NCBI GenBank assembly: GCA_017513135.1
Contig: JAFWDH010000019.1
Span: 1-64,000, forward strand
Reading direction: 5' to 3'
DNA from: Oscillospiraceae bacterium
Lineage (GTDB): Bacteria > Bacillota > Clostridia > Oscillospirales > Ruminococcaceae
Length of the DNA stretch: 64,000 nucleotides
Positions within the stretch are counted from its first letter, which is position 1, and each line of letters starts with the position of its first letter. The notes under the pieces were generated by a model. The model was given only the letters and a program-made list of their open reading frames with translations. It ran no database searches and had not been told where the DNA came from. Positions 7,258 through 15,732 of the stretch are shown one piece after another. Made by a program: the position numbers and the translations under genes.

Positions 7258-9240
7258 ATGTTCTGCACGAATTGCGGCAATAAACTGCCGGATAACGCGA
7301 AATTCTGCCCCAGCTGCGGAGCGCCGGTGCCCGAAAACAGGGCGGAAGAAGTCCTGCAGACTGCTGACGCGGCCGCAGAGGCTATTCCGGTCATGGCGGA
7401 AGCAGCTGCGGAAACTCTGCAGCCTGCAGCAGAGGACGTCACGGAAACAGCGGAGAAGGCTGTCGCGGAAGTCCTTGAGACTGCGGAAGAAGTCGCTGAG
7501 GAAGCCGCGGACACAGTCGCCGAAGCGGCGCAGGCAGCTGAGGAGACTGCAGCTGAAGCGGTCAGCGGGATCATCGAGTCCGCTGAATCAGTCACGGAGG
7601 AAGTGACAGACGCCGTTTCCGAAGCGGTCGTGACTGCAGAAGAAGCAGTATCGGAGACTGTACAGGAGACCGTTGAGGCTGCGGAGTCTGCCGCAGAGGA
7701 ACTGACAGATGCGGTCACAGAGACAGCAGAAGACGCTCAGGAGGCTGTCAGGGAGATGACAGAGACTGCGGAAACAGCCGCGGAACAGGTCCCGGAAGAG
7801 GTCGCCGAAGCCGCCGAAGCTGCCGCCGCACCTGTTTTTGACAGCATCCCGCAGGAGATTCCCGCAGAGCAGCCCGCGCCTATGGAGCCTTCCTCTGCAC
7901 CGGAGATGCCTCCCGTTCAGCCGCAGGAGCCCGCGCCTGTGGAGCCTTCCTCTGCACCGGAGATGCCTCCCGTTCAGCCGCAGGAGCCCGCGCCGTTCAG
8001 CCCGTATGTCCAGAGCGGATCCGCTCCCGCAGCAGAGACGCCCGTGAACCCGTATACATCAGCGGCAGTTGCTCCGCCCCAGCCTGAAAAGAGCGGCGGA
8101 AAGAAGAAGGGTAAAGGCATACTTGCGGCGCTGCTGGCCGTAGTGCTGATAGCCGGACTGTTCCTTGTGTACTGGAACCTTCCCAACACCAAGTTCGGCA
8201 GATATACCAAGCAGGCTGCCGAAGCATACGGGAACGGGGACTACGACACCGCCACAGACCTTTACAATAAGGCTCTCGAGATACACCCGGACGACATCGA
8301 CACTCAGAACGCCCTGGTCGACATGTACAATGAGGTTCAAGATGAGGCTGTCGGAGCGCTCGAGGAAATGCGTTATGAGGACGCGATAGCCGGCGTTCAT
8401 CTGATGCAGAAGATAAGCCCGAGCGACGCCGAGAACAACGAATACGCGATGTTCGACATCTTCTACACCTGGATATATGATGAAGCGGAGAAGGGCAATT
8501 TCGATGCGCTCCAGTCCATCCTGGACAGGGCGGGAACGGAACTCACGCCTGAGTATTCCGAAGAGCTGAACATCGAAGTAGCAAACATCAGGGAAAAGAT
8601 CTCACTTGAAGAGCAGTTCAGGACAGCCGCGTCTGCGATCCTCGACTGCAATGCCAGCAAGGATTTCAAGGGCGTCTATGACCAGATCGAAGGCATCCTC
8701 GACAGCATGAAGAGATACACGGATCTCGGCGGATCACTTCCTTACGTGCTGACTGATTCGGAAAAGTCCGGCGTAGAGCTCAATTACGACGCCGGAAGAG
8801 ACGCCGCGCAGGCGTATGTCGGAGGACTGATCGACGGATATCTCAAGAGCGGTCATGCCGATACGTACTACATCGAAAAGGTGAGCAGCAGTCCGGGATA
8901 CGAGTATTTCTCCGCGGATGAGTGGTTCGCCGGAAGACCGAACGGAAAATTCACCGAGATCACATTCAACGGGGAGCCCGGAACTCCTACGGACGACAAC
9001 TGCGCCGAGGTCAACGGCGTCCTGAAGGACGGCAAGTACGACGGCGAGATCACCAACAGGAGATCCGGCGGCAAGACGTACTACATGCAGTTCGAGAACG
9101 GAACCGTAAAGGTGCTCGATACAATAGATCCCAACGGTGATCCCGGGAACGTGGTAGGATACACCTCCGACAAGAACGGCTGGATCACTTTCAAGGATTC
9201 TGGCCTGACCGGAAGCTACGGAGTGAGATATATCCCGTAA
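7258..9240 (+). CDS. Zinc-ribbon, Ala/Glu-rich, single-pass membrane protein with TPR-like region
   Basis: 660 residues. An N-terminal zinc ribbon (CTNCGNKLPDNAKFCPSCG, residues 3-21) is followed by ~175 residues almost wholly of A, E, T, V and S, a likely long helix or coiled coil. A Pro-rich linker (about 200-270) contains two copies of a 19-residue repeat. One transmembrane helix lies near 282-302, then a TPR-like repeat (AAEAYGNGDYDTATDLYNKALEI) and ~280 residues outside the membrane ending in a beta-rich region. Zinc-ribbon plus membrane helix plus extracytoplasmic sensor is common in Bacillota (TcaA/YvbJ-like). Specific function unknown. Confidence 0.75.
   Translation: MFCTNCGNKLPDNAKFCPSCGAPVPENRAEEVLQTADAAAEAIPVMAEAAAETLQPAAEDVTETAEKAVAEVLETAEEVAEEAADTVAEAAQAAEETAAEAVSGIIESAESVTEEVTDAVSEAVVTAEEAVSETVQETVEAAESAAEELTDAVTETAEDAQEAVREMTETAETAAEQVPEEVAEAAEAAAAPVFDSIPQEIPAEQPAPMEPSSAPEMPPVQPQEPAPVEPSSAPEMPPVQPQEPAPFSPYVQSGSAPAAETPVNPYTSAAVAPPQPEKSGGKKKGKGILAALLAVVLIAGLFLVYWNLPNTKFGRYTKQAAEAYGNGDYDTATDLYNKALEIHPDDIDTQNALVDMYNEVQDEAVGALEEMRYEDAIAGVHLMQKISPSDAENNEYAMFDIFYTWIYDEAEKGNFDALQSILDRAGTELTPEYSEELNIEVANIREKISLEEQFRTAASAILDCNASKDFKGVYDQIEGILDSMKRYTDLGGSLPYVLTDSEKSGVELNYDAGRDAAQAYVGGLIDGYLKSGHADTYYIEKVSSSPGYEYFSADEWFAGRPNGKFTEITFNGEPGTPTDDNCAEVNGVLKDGKYDGEITNRRSGGKTYYMQFENGTVKVLDTIDPNGDPGNVVGYTSDKNGWITFKDSGLTGSYGVRYIP
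7873..7986 (+). repeat. 57 bp in-frame tandem repeat, two copies
   Basis: Two adjacent 57 bp units (7873-7929 and 7930-7986) differ at about one base (ATG versus GTG codon) and encode a Pro/Glu-rich 19-residue linker; a partial third unit begins at 7987. Near identity at the DNA level points to recent slippage duplication. Confidence 0.9.
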
Positions 9241-9261
9241 GACAAAAAATAATAAAAATGA

Positions 9262-9292
9262 GCCGGATGCGCATCAGCGCATCCGGCTTTTC
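9262..9292. terminator. Bidirectional terminator
   Basis: Stem GCCGGATGCGC/GCGCATCCGGC with an ATCA loop, T-rich on both sides, between the convergent zinc-ribbon and MFS genes. Confidence 0.9.
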
Positions 9293-9314
9293 CGTATAAG
9301 TTGAGTGATCCGTT

Positions 9315-10508
9315 TCAGCTGCTGACCGGATGCTTCTTCTCGTAGGAGGTCACGATCATGTATATCGCGCTGCCTGCCAGGAGTATCAGGGCTCCGTATC
9401 CCCAGTACATCGTTCTGTAGCCGTGGGCTTCAACGACGGAGCTTCCGATTATCGGACCGAGAACGTTTCCGATATCCATTCCGATGAAGTTGGTGCTGCT
9501 TACGACGCCCGCGCGGTCCTTGCCGAACTTCTTTATGCAGTCAGCCTGGATGCCCTGGGATCCTGCGGACATCCCGACTGCCTTGAAGCAGGCGGAAGCG
9601 ACCAGGACCAGAGTGGAGGCGGCGGTGCCGGTCAGGAAACCGCACAGCGCCATCGCGATGAATGAGGGATAGATCACGAGATCCAGGCCTTTTTTATCCA
9701 GAAGCTTTCCGAATACCGGCCTCGTGAGGAACATGCCGACCGAGTACGCGGTGAAGAACAGGGAATAGCCGGCTATGGACCGCTCCTTTCCTATGAGAGC
9801 GATGAAGGTGTTGTCCAGTCCGCTGCAGGCGCTGAAGAGACCGAGGATCAGCGCGTAGGGTATGACGCGCACCATTATGATGTCGTTGAGGGAGAACTTT
9901 TTGAAGGTGAACTGTTTCTTCTGCTCCTCATACCTGATCATCAGCATGCAGATCAGGGCAATGAGACCCATTGCCGCGCTTCCGATGAAACAGGCGGTAT
10001 AACCGAAGTGATCTATGAGGAAGATGCCGACGCCGGGTCCTAGAGACTGGGATATGACCTGCCCGAGGGACAGCCACCCCATGCCCTCGCCGAGACGGGA
10101 GTCCGGGATGAACAGGGTCCCGAAAGCTATTATGGAGACGCTTGAGAATGAGAATGCCATGCCGACGAGGACCCTGCACGCCGCGAGGACGCGCACGTCC
10201 TTTGCAAATATGTGCAGAAGGGCAAGTATCACATATACGAGAGACGTTACTGTGATGAGGCGCTTGCGGTTGACCTGGTCAGATACCATTCCGGCGACAG
10301 GCCTGAGTATCATGGCCGCCAGGGACATCAGGGACGCCACGAATGAGGCGGTCTTGAGATCGGCGCCGAGCTCAAGGCAGTAGGAGCTGACCATGGGGAC
10401 TATCGTCCAGAAAGCGGAGTTGAGGAACATGCTGGTCAGGAACACGCATATGAAGGAGCGGTTCCAGACCCTCTCCTGAGGGATCGCTGCGGTGTTTGTT
10501 TCAGGCAT
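9315..10508 (-). CDS. MFS transporter
   Basis: 397 residues with about 12 predicted membrane helices and the layout of the major facilitator superfamily. The loop between helices 2 and 3 reads GMVSDQVNRKRLI, matching the MFS signature GxxxDxxxRR/K, and a second-half counterpart GKLLDKKG is present. It resembles drug/H+ antiporters of the YfcJ/staphyloferrin-exporter type, but the substrate cannot be read from the sequence. Single gene, divergent from the membrane protein at 10724. Confidence 0.85.
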   Translation of the reverse strand: MPETNTAAIPQERVWNRSFICVFLTSMFLNSAFWTIVPMVSSYCLELGADLKTASFVASLMSLAAMILRPVAGMVSDQVNRKRLITVTSLVYVILALLHIFAKDVRVLAACRVLVGMAFSFSSVSIIAFGTLFIPDSRLGEGMGWLSLGQVISQSLGPGVGIFLIDHFGYTACFIGSAAMGLIALICMLMIRYEEQKKQFTFKKFSLNDIIMVRVIPYALILGLFSACSGLDNTFIALIGKERSIAGYSLFFTAYSVGMFLTRPVFGKLLDKKGLDLVIYPSFIAMALCGFLTGTAASTLVLVASACFKAVGMSAGSQGIQADCIKKFGKDRAGVVSSTNFIGMDIGNVLGPIIGSSVVEAHGYRTMYWGYGALILLAGSAIYMIVTSYEKKHPVSS

Positions 10509-10723
10509 CGGTTATTCTCTCTTTCTGTTTTTGTTTGATCGTATGATGCGCCGGACATAATCCGGATGCAAAACAAGAACTATTATAACACTATGTCCTG
10601 ATGCTGAGAAAAAGATTTATAATATCCGTGGCCGGCAAATGACCTCTGCGGTGTTTATATGTGGTCTGTCAGGCGGAAATGATGATATCATTAATACATA
10701 TCTACTTGGAGGAAGACCGAGTC

Positions 10724-11527
10724 ATGAAATTGTTTTCGACCATAGCGCAGATGTGGCGGGGGTTTTTCTGCCCGCTGTTTATCGCGGTGATCTATATAGT
10801 CATCATTTATCTGAACAGGCTGAGACGCGGTTTGATAAAAGGATTTCTGAAGACAGCGGTCAATATCGTTTTCTGGCCGTTAGCAGTATGCTTCACGGTA
10901 TTTCAGCTGTATGCAGTGCTCGGATATCTCTTTTCCGGAAGGATCATACAGTTCGTCCTCTGCGCGGCAGTGATCTTCTTCGCGTGCAAACAGCTGTTCG
11001 GTAAAATAAGGACTACGAAACTCGCAGATTCCATTGATGCGCGCAGGATCAGCAGAAGCGGTCTGACGCAGATGTTCGTCGACAGAGTGTCAGCGCAAAG
11101 ACCGGCCCGGATAGATCTGTTCTCGGACAGGCTGGTGTTCCATGATTCTTTACCGCTGCCGGATCAGGGAGAGACCCGTTCAGAAGAGATGAGATTCGAT
11201 CAATACGGCTACGGCGAGATGGACAGCAATGCAAAGAGAACACTGGCAAACATGATCGCTGAAAGAGCAAAGGATTACACTGTGATCGAGAACGAGATCT
11301 CTCATGAAGAAGAGGTCGTCATAAGCGGCGGAAGCGGCTCATATACGGGAACGGTCGATTCTTCCGGCAACATCTCGATCAGCGGAGGAGGATCCGGACC
11401 CGTTGAAACGACCATGGCCAAGGTGATAGACGGGTATGATTACACCCTGCTCAGAAACGATCTGATACCGGACAAGCCGGCGAATGAGACCGCGGCTGCT
11501 CCGGTCAGTAAACTGAAAAAATGGTAG
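10724..11527 (+). CDS. Membrane protein of unknown function with Gly/Ser-rich segment
   Basis: 267 residues from the ATG at 10724, chosen for its Shine-Dalgarno (TTGGAGGAA). Two or three hydrophobic segments lie in the first ~95 residues, followed by a soluble region. Around residues 190-230 there is a Gly/Ser-rich stretch (ISGGSGSYTGTVDSSGNISI) that looks like a flexible beta linker. I do not recognise the family. The gene lies directly upstream of a PAP2 remnant, which might reflect an old rearrangement. Confidence 0.65.
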   Translation: MKLFSTIAQMWRGFFCPLFIAVIYIVIIYLNRLRRGLIKGFLKTAVNIVFWPLAVCFTVFQLYAVLGYLFSGRIIQFVLCAAVIFFACKQLFGKIRTTKLADSIDARRISRSGLTQMFVDRVSAQRPARIDLFSDRLVFHDSLPLPDQGETRSEEMRFDQYGYGEMDSNAKRTLANMIAERAKDYTVIENEISHEEEVVISGGSGSYTGTVDSSGNISISGGGSGPVETTMAKVIDGYDYTLLRNDLIPDKPANETAAAPVSKLKKW

Positions 11528-11537
11528 CTTTATAACA

Positions 11538-11909
11538 TTTTCCGCAAGAATAGACAGAAGAGTCCTGCTGGTGGATCCCAAGAGCATGATGAACGACTCA
11601 TTCAAAGCCGCCGGATACTTCACAGGTCTCATGATCGGAAGCTACATAGAGAGGCACTATATCCGTTACGAGATCCCGTACGGATCCCCGAACCTCGGCA
11701 TACTTTCATGCGTCGGAGCCGCGATCATGATCACCTGGAAGGAATATCTGGGACCCGCCACAGTTGTGCTGGCATTCGGAAAGCACTGGGGCAGCTTCGT
11801 CGCGAGATTCCTGCTTACTATCTTCGCAACGGTAGTCTGGCCGCTGGTCATCAGGAAGGAATGCGGTACTTCGCCGGCTGATACCGAAACAGAAGAAACA
11901 GCTGCTTGA
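11538..11909 (+). pseudogene. C-terminal remnant of a PAP2-family phosphatase
   Basis: The frame open from just after a TAG at 11526 matches the C-terminal half of clostridial PAP2-family membrane phosphatases: a DPKSMMNDSFKAAGYFTGLMIG helix, IERHYIRYEI, then further membrane helices ending FATVVWPLVI. The catalytic half (KxxxxxxRP, PSGH, SRxxxxxHxxxD) is absent upstream; another gene lies there instead. There is no Shine-Dalgarno before any candidate start (GTG 11571, ATG 11586). It is therefore probably a truncated, non-functional remnant, although a short membrane protein of about 112 residues could still be made. Confidence 0.6.
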
Positions 11910-11940
11910 GACCGCTCACGAAGCATCATATCGGAACAAA

Positions 11941-11968
11941 AGGCATGACCCCGCGGTCATGCCTTTTT
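11941..11968 (+). terminator. Terminator before the PadR operon
   Basis: Stem AGGCATGACC/GGTCATGCCT followed by TTTTT. Confidence 0.9.
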
Positions 11969-11979
11969 CGTGTCCTGTG

Positions 11980-12038
11980 TTGACAGGAGGTATACCTCGT
12001 GATACGATGTATACAATACTTCGTGATGTGAAGTATTG
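11980..12038 (+). promoter_or_regulatory. PadR operon promoter with overlapping inverted repeats
   Basis: TTGACA at 11980-11985 and TACGAT at 12003-12008 are 17 bp apart, a good promoter. A palindrome AGGTATACCT (11988-11997) lies between them. Downstream, a perfect inverted repeat CAATACTTC/GAAGTATTG with a 7 bp spacer (12014-12038) covers the expected transcript start. These are likely PadR operators for autoregulation; the assignment of the protein to the sites is inferred. Confidence 0.75.
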
Positions 12039-12056
12039 CGTGAGAGGAGGTATATG

Positions 12057-12377
12057 ATGGATATACAGCTGAAACGCGGGCTTCTCGATGTCTGCGTGCT
12101 CGCAGCGATCAAGGATGAAGACTCCTACGGCTACAGGATCATCAAGGATCTTAAGCCTTACATGGAGCTGTCCGAGTCTACTCTCTACACGATACTTAAA
12201 AGGCTGGAATCCGCCAGGATGCTGACGGTCAGGACCGCCGAACACGACGGGAGACTGAGGAAGTATTACCGGATCACTGACCGCGGTCTCAGAAGGATAG
12301 AGGAGTTCAGGGAGGACTGGAAACAGATGATGTCGGTCTACAGGTTCATCACAAAGGAGGAGCGGGCAGATGGATAA
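12057..12377 (+). CDS. PadR-family transcriptional regulator
   Basis: 106 residues beginning MDIQLKRGLLD, the usual PadR start. The winged helix is visible in SYGYRIIKDL...ELSESTLYTILKRLESARML..R....GRLRKYYRIT, and a C-terminal helix (EEFREDWKQMMSVY) mediates dimers in the family. The ATG at 12057 is favoured over 12054 because the Shine-Dalgarno GAGGAGG is then 6 nt away. First gene of a three-gene operon with DUF1700 and DUF4097 proteins, overlapping the next by 8 bp. It probably represses its own operon through the inverted repeats upstream. Confidence 0.93.
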   Translation: MDIQLKRGLLDVCVLAAIKDEDSYGYRIIKDLKPYMELSESTLYTILKRLESARMLTVRTAEHDGRLRKYYRITDRGLRRIEEFREDWKQMMSVYRFITKEERADG

Positions 12378-12972
12378 GAACAGGTTTCTTCAGGAACTGA
12401 GAATCAGTCTCGCCGGGCTTCCCGCAGATGCGCTGGAGGAGAGGCTGAGCTTCTACAGCGAGATGATAGATGACCGTATCGAGGACGGGGCGTCCGAGGA
12501 GGATGCCGTCGCGGCCACAGGCTCCGTAGAAGATGTCGCAGGACAGATACTGTCCGAGATACCCATCTCCGAGCTGGTGAAGGAGAAGGTCAGGCGGGAG
12601 AGAAGCGGAAGAGGCATCTGGAGCACGGTACTGATCATACTCGGGTCCCCGGTATGGCTGCCGCTGCTGGCAGCGGTACTGGCGGTGCTGCTGTCCGTAT
12701 ATGTCGCTGTCCTGGCTGTCGTTCTCAGCATATGGGCAGTAGCCCTGTCACTTGCCGTCAGCGCGGTGCTGGGCATCGCAGCGGCAGCCCTGAGACTGAT
12801 AAGAGGACAGTTTGCGCAGGCATTCGTCTACTTGGGCGTAGCCGCCATACTGGCAGGGCTTTCGATGATGCTTTATCCGGTATGCCGCGCACTGACGAAT
12901 GGAGTGCTGAGCCTGACGGCAAAAGCCGGCCTGGGCATCAGGAATATGATAATAGGCAGGGAGGTCAAATGA
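12370..12972 (+). CDS. DUF1700 (HAAS domain) membrane protein
   Basis: 200 residues. Residues ~1-75 are the HAAS signalling domain (FLQELRISLAGLPADALEERLSFYSEMIDDRIEDG...), followed by four or so hydrophobic segments. Such proteins are typically found between a PadR regulator and a DUF4097 adhesin-like protein, as here. HAAS domains link membrane sensing to PadR-type regulators; the signal is unknown. Start and stop both overlap the neighbouring genes, showing tight translational coupling. Confidence 0.88.
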   Translation: MDKNRFLQELRISLAGLPADALEERLSFYSEMIDDRIEDGASEEDAVAATGSVEDVAGQILSEIPISELVKEKVRRERSGRGIWSTVLIILGSPVWLPLLAAVLAVLLSVYVAVLAVVLSIWAVALSLAVSAVLGIAAAALRLIRGQFAQAFVYLGVAAILAGLSMMLYPVCRALTNGVLSLTAKAGLGIRNMIIGREVK

Positions 12973-13928
12973 TGAAGGGATTGTTTTTGTGGGGGACGGT
13001 AATGGTGCTGATAGGTATCGGGATCTGCTTTTTTGCGGCCAGATACATGGGGTTCAGCCTTGAGAGCCTTAAGGCTTCTGACTTCACTGAGAAGACTTAT
13101 GAGGTGAATGAAAGCTTCGACAGCATATCCACGAATACTTCGATAGAGAGCGTCAGTTTCGTGCTGTCAGAGGACGGCAGGTGCAGGGTGAGATGCATGG
13201 AGAACGATAAGCTCGGACATGAGATCACCGTGACCGACGGCACGCTGATCATAAAGTCATTAGACAAGAAGAAGGATATCCTCAGCTTTGACCTGTATAC
13301 GCACTCCCCGGAGATGTTCATCGAGCTCCCAGAGAAAGAATACAGGCAGCTGACTGCTAAGACCGATACCGGCGATATCGTCGTGTCGCTCAGATCGGTC
13401 GGTAGCCTGGATGTCAGCGGCGACACCGCTGACGTCTCCGTATTCACCCCCGTAAAGGGAAACGTCAGGATATCTCTCACCACCGGCGACGTGTACCTGA
13501 GAGCCATGACTGCCGGAAGCATAGATGTGACGACTACCACCGGAAAGATCGGGATCGTCAATGTCAAGACTGCCGGAGGCATCACTGCGAACGTGGACAC
13601 GGGGGAGACGCTTCTTGAAAAGGTTGACTGCGGTAATCTCATGTCAGACGGAGATACAGGGGATATCGTCCTGGACGGAGTCACTGCATCAGGCTCGTTC
13701 AGCATCATAAGGAGCACCGGCGACGTGAAGTTCATCGGCAGCGATGCGGCTTCCATCTCCGTCAAGACCAGCACGGGAGACGTGACCGGGACCCTGCTCA
13801 CCGGCAAGGTGTTCCTTGCGAAGAGCGACACCGGAAAGGTCGATATCCCGAAGACGGCCGCCGGCGGAAGGTGCGAGATAACCACCGATACGGGCAGGAT
13901 AAAGATAGAGATCGCGAAGCAGCCCTGA
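12969..13928 (+). CDS. DUF4097 beta-helix repeat protein, membrane anchored
   Basis: 319 residues from the ATG at 12969, which overlaps the DUF1700 stop. One N-terminal transmembrane helix (residues ~4-24) is followed by a beta-solenoid built from short strands with recurring TGD/TGK turns (LTTGDVYL, TTTGKIGI, GDTGDIVL, RSTGDVKF, TSTGDVTG, TDTGRIKI). This is the DUF4097 putative adhesin or LiaG-like architecture. It is expected to sit on the outer face of the membrane and to act with the HAAS protein in envelope stress sensing; that role is inferred from family context. Confidence 0.85.
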   Translation: MMKGLFLWGTVMVLIGIGICFFAARYMGFSLESLKASDFTEKTYEVNESFDSISTNTSIESVSFVLSEDGRCRVRCMENDKLGHEITVTDGTLIIKSLDKKKDILSFDLYTHSPEMFIELPEKEYRQLTAKTDTGDIVVSLRSVGSLDVSGDTADVSVFTPVKGNVRISLTTGDVYLRAMTAGSIDVTTTTGKIGIVNVKTAGGITANVDTGETLLEKVDCGNLMSDGDTGDIVLDGVTASGSFSIIRSTGDVKFIGSDAASISVKTSTGDVTGTLLTGKVFLAKSDTGKVDIPKTAAGGRCEITTDTGRIKIEIAKQP

Positions 13929-13938
13929 AAAACAGCAG

Positions 13939-13966
13939 ACGGAGCGGGCAATGGCGCGCTCCGTTA
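13939..13966 (+). terminator. Terminator of the PadR operon
   Basis: Stem ACGGAGCG/CGCTCCGT followed by TAT and CTT; a moderate terminator. Confidence 0.65.
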
Positions 13967-14023
13967 TCTTATGCGATGCCGTGATCAGTCAGAAGCGCAA
14001 CTTCTGATTTGAAGGAGACAGCG

Positions 14024-14641
14024 ATGAGAGACAACTACGAGACCACGAAGAATGAGATGCAGGACGCGTTCCTGGCATATCCCCAGGACAGGATGATCAG
14101 CAGGTTCGGCCTCAGGCATGACGCAGATCACCTGTACATACGCTTCTTTGACCGTAGTTACAGGATAGACCGCAGAAGCGGAAAGGCTGAATGGCTGGAT
14201 GAGAGCAGCGGGGAATGGGTGTCTGCGGGCTTCAATGATGCCATGACGATATACGATGTGCTGTGCCAGTCAAAGGAGGGCTGTCATCCGGCATTCGAGT
14301 GGGTGAGCGTCTCAGGCTTTTCCCCGATAATGGGAGGATCGCTCAGCAGGGGACTGGACTTTTTCAGCAATGCCGGAGCCTCGTTCGAAGGGAAGTCGGC
14401 AGAACTGGCGGCTGCCTGCGAGAGGATAGGAGGACGGAAGTGGCGCGGCGGCGACGCTGCGTACGAGCTGGATATGTTCCCGTTCCTTCCGGTGGCGCTG
14501 CGCTTCTATGACAGCGACGATGAGTACTCCGCGAGCCTTCAGTTCTACACGGACAGGAACATACTCGATTACATGCATTACGAGACTCTGATGTTCGCTC
14601 TGAGCTATCTCCTGCACAGGCTGAAAGAGGAGACTGCGTAA
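14024..14641 (+). CDS. DUF3786 domain protein
   Basis: 205 residues starting at the ATG 7 nt after AAGGAG (14012-14017). Conserved features of DUF3786 are recognisable: a short N-terminal helix, RFGLRHDADHLYIRFFDR, then SRGLDFFSNAGASF, and near the C-terminus ASLQFYTDRNILDYMHYET. The family occurs in anaerobes, often near corrinoid or one-carbon metabolism genes; its biochemical role is unknown. No such genes flank it here. A short hairpin TCAGAAG/CTTCTGA lies just upstream of the Shine-Dalgarno and may influence expression. Confidence 0.8.
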   Translation: MRDNYETTKNEMQDAFLAYPQDRMISRFGLRHDADHLYIRFFDRSYRIDRRSGKAEWLDESSGEWVSAGFNDAMTIYDVLCQSKEGCHPAFEWVSVSGFSPIMGGSLSRGLDFFSNAGASFEGKSAELAAACERIGGRKWRGGDAAYELDMFPFLPVALRFYDSDDEYSASLQFYTDRNILDYMHYETLMFALSYLLHRLKEETA

Positions 14642-14665
14642 GAAGAGCACAGATCCGCAAAATAT

Positions 14666-14692
14666 CGGGCCGCTGAACAGCTCAGCGGCCCG
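14666..14692. terminator. Bidirectional terminator
   Basis: Stem CGGGCCGCTGA/TCAGCGGCCCG with an ACAGC loop, between the convergent DUF3786 and esterase genes. On the minus strand ATATTTTG follows. Confidence 0.8.
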
Positions 14693-14700
14693 TTGCCATA

Positions 14701-15732
14701 TCATTGCAACCTTTGTTTTATAAAAAGCACCATCCTGTCAAATGCATCCTTTGCCACCTCGTTCACGCGTTCCGAAGCAACGAAGCAATGCTGCATCTGA
14801 AGACCCCGTTCAGCCAAAGGATCGACTATGGCATGTTCCACGCCTGCGCCGGTCAATGCAGCGTCCATTTCCCGCATATCCGCGTAATACTCGCTGCCCA
14901 GCAGGAATGCATCAGGATAGTTTGGATCGACCCACAGGATGTTGTTGTATTTCTGCTTTTCCTCACGGCTGAGGAAGACAGATCCTTTTACATAGTTGCC
15001 CACAAGGACTTTGGTCCCTAAAGAAAACTTATCATAAACGAGAGGCGCATCGTCGAGCACGACTGCCTTGACCTGCTCCGGCTTCATTACCGGAGAGATG
15101 CCCAGGGCTTCAGCATAATCCGGATCGGTGATGATGCTCCCCAGCTGACTTGTCATGATCGCTCCCGCGGAGGAACCCATGATCACCACCCGATCCATAT
15201 CCAGATGATATTCGCCGGCGTGACCGATCAAGAACCGGAATGCCTCGTTGGCCTGGATCAGCGGATCCGGAAAATGGTACTGAGGAACCAGCACGTAATC
15301 AACGTTTACGAGATTAAACCCTTCAGCGCAGATATCGTCCAGTAATGCTGTCGCATCGCTTTCAGCGAGGGGATCTCCGGCGCTCTTGCTGCCGCCGAAG
15401 AATCCGCCGCCGTGGAAATAGATCAGTGTGGGCCGCGGGGTTTCCCTGTTTTCATCCGGGTAGGTGATATCCAGGAAACTGTTCGGGTAATCACCGGAAT
15501 ACCTGATCTCGGTAATTATGTACTGACCGTTGTCCTTTACGCCTTCCATAGGCTCACCGAGAGGCTCATAGATGTTTTCAGTGTTGACTGTTCCTGCCGA
15601 AAGCTTCTGGATCGCGCCTACGATGATCTGCGTGTGTGTCATAAGGATCAAGGCTGCTGCCGCCAGAACAACGAGAAAGACCGCAAGAACGGTCAATAGG
15701 ACATGTCTCTTTTTACCTGCTTTTCTGCTCAT
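14701..15732 (-). CDS. Membrane-anchored alpha/beta hydrolase (HSL/esterase type)
   Basis: 343 residues with an N-terminal membrane anchor at about 8-30. The oxyanion motif HGGGFFGG and nucleophile elbow GSSAG (G-x-S-x-G) are visible, with an HCF near the C-terminus as the likely catalytic histidine (MQHCFVA). This is the bacterial hormone-sensitive-lipase/BD-FAE esterase pattern. It overlaps the preceding hydrolase gene by 4 bp (ATGA), so both form one operon controlled by the divergent TetR regulator. The natural substrate is unknown. Confidence 0.85.
   Translation of the reverse strand: MSRKAGKKRHVLLTVLAVFLVVLAAAALILMTHTQIIVGAIQKLSAGTVNTENIYEPLGEPMEGVKDNGQYIITEIRYSGDYPNSFLDITYPDENRETPRPTLIYFHGGGFFGGSKSAGDPLAESDATALLDDICAEGFNLVNVDYVLVPQYHFPDPLIQANEAFRFLIGHAGEYHLDMDRVVIMGSSAGAIMTSQLGSIITDPDYAEALGISPVMKPEQVKAVVLDDAPLVYDKFSLGTKVLVGNYVKGSVFLSREEKQKYNNILWVDPNYPDAFLLGSEYYADMREMDAALTGAGVEHAIVDPLAERGLQMQHCFVASERVNEVAKDAFDRMVLFIKQRLQ

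Noticed and set aside
7167-7718. 183-codon reading frame on the minus strand, rich in A, S, T and V
   Set aside because: A composition shadow of the repetitive Ala/Glu coding region on the plus strand; no start signal.
12654-12968. Longer start for the DUF4097 protein inside DUF1700
   Set aside because: This stretch is DUF1700 in another frame; the start overlapping the DUF1700 stop has a Shine-Dalgarno and a membrane anchor.
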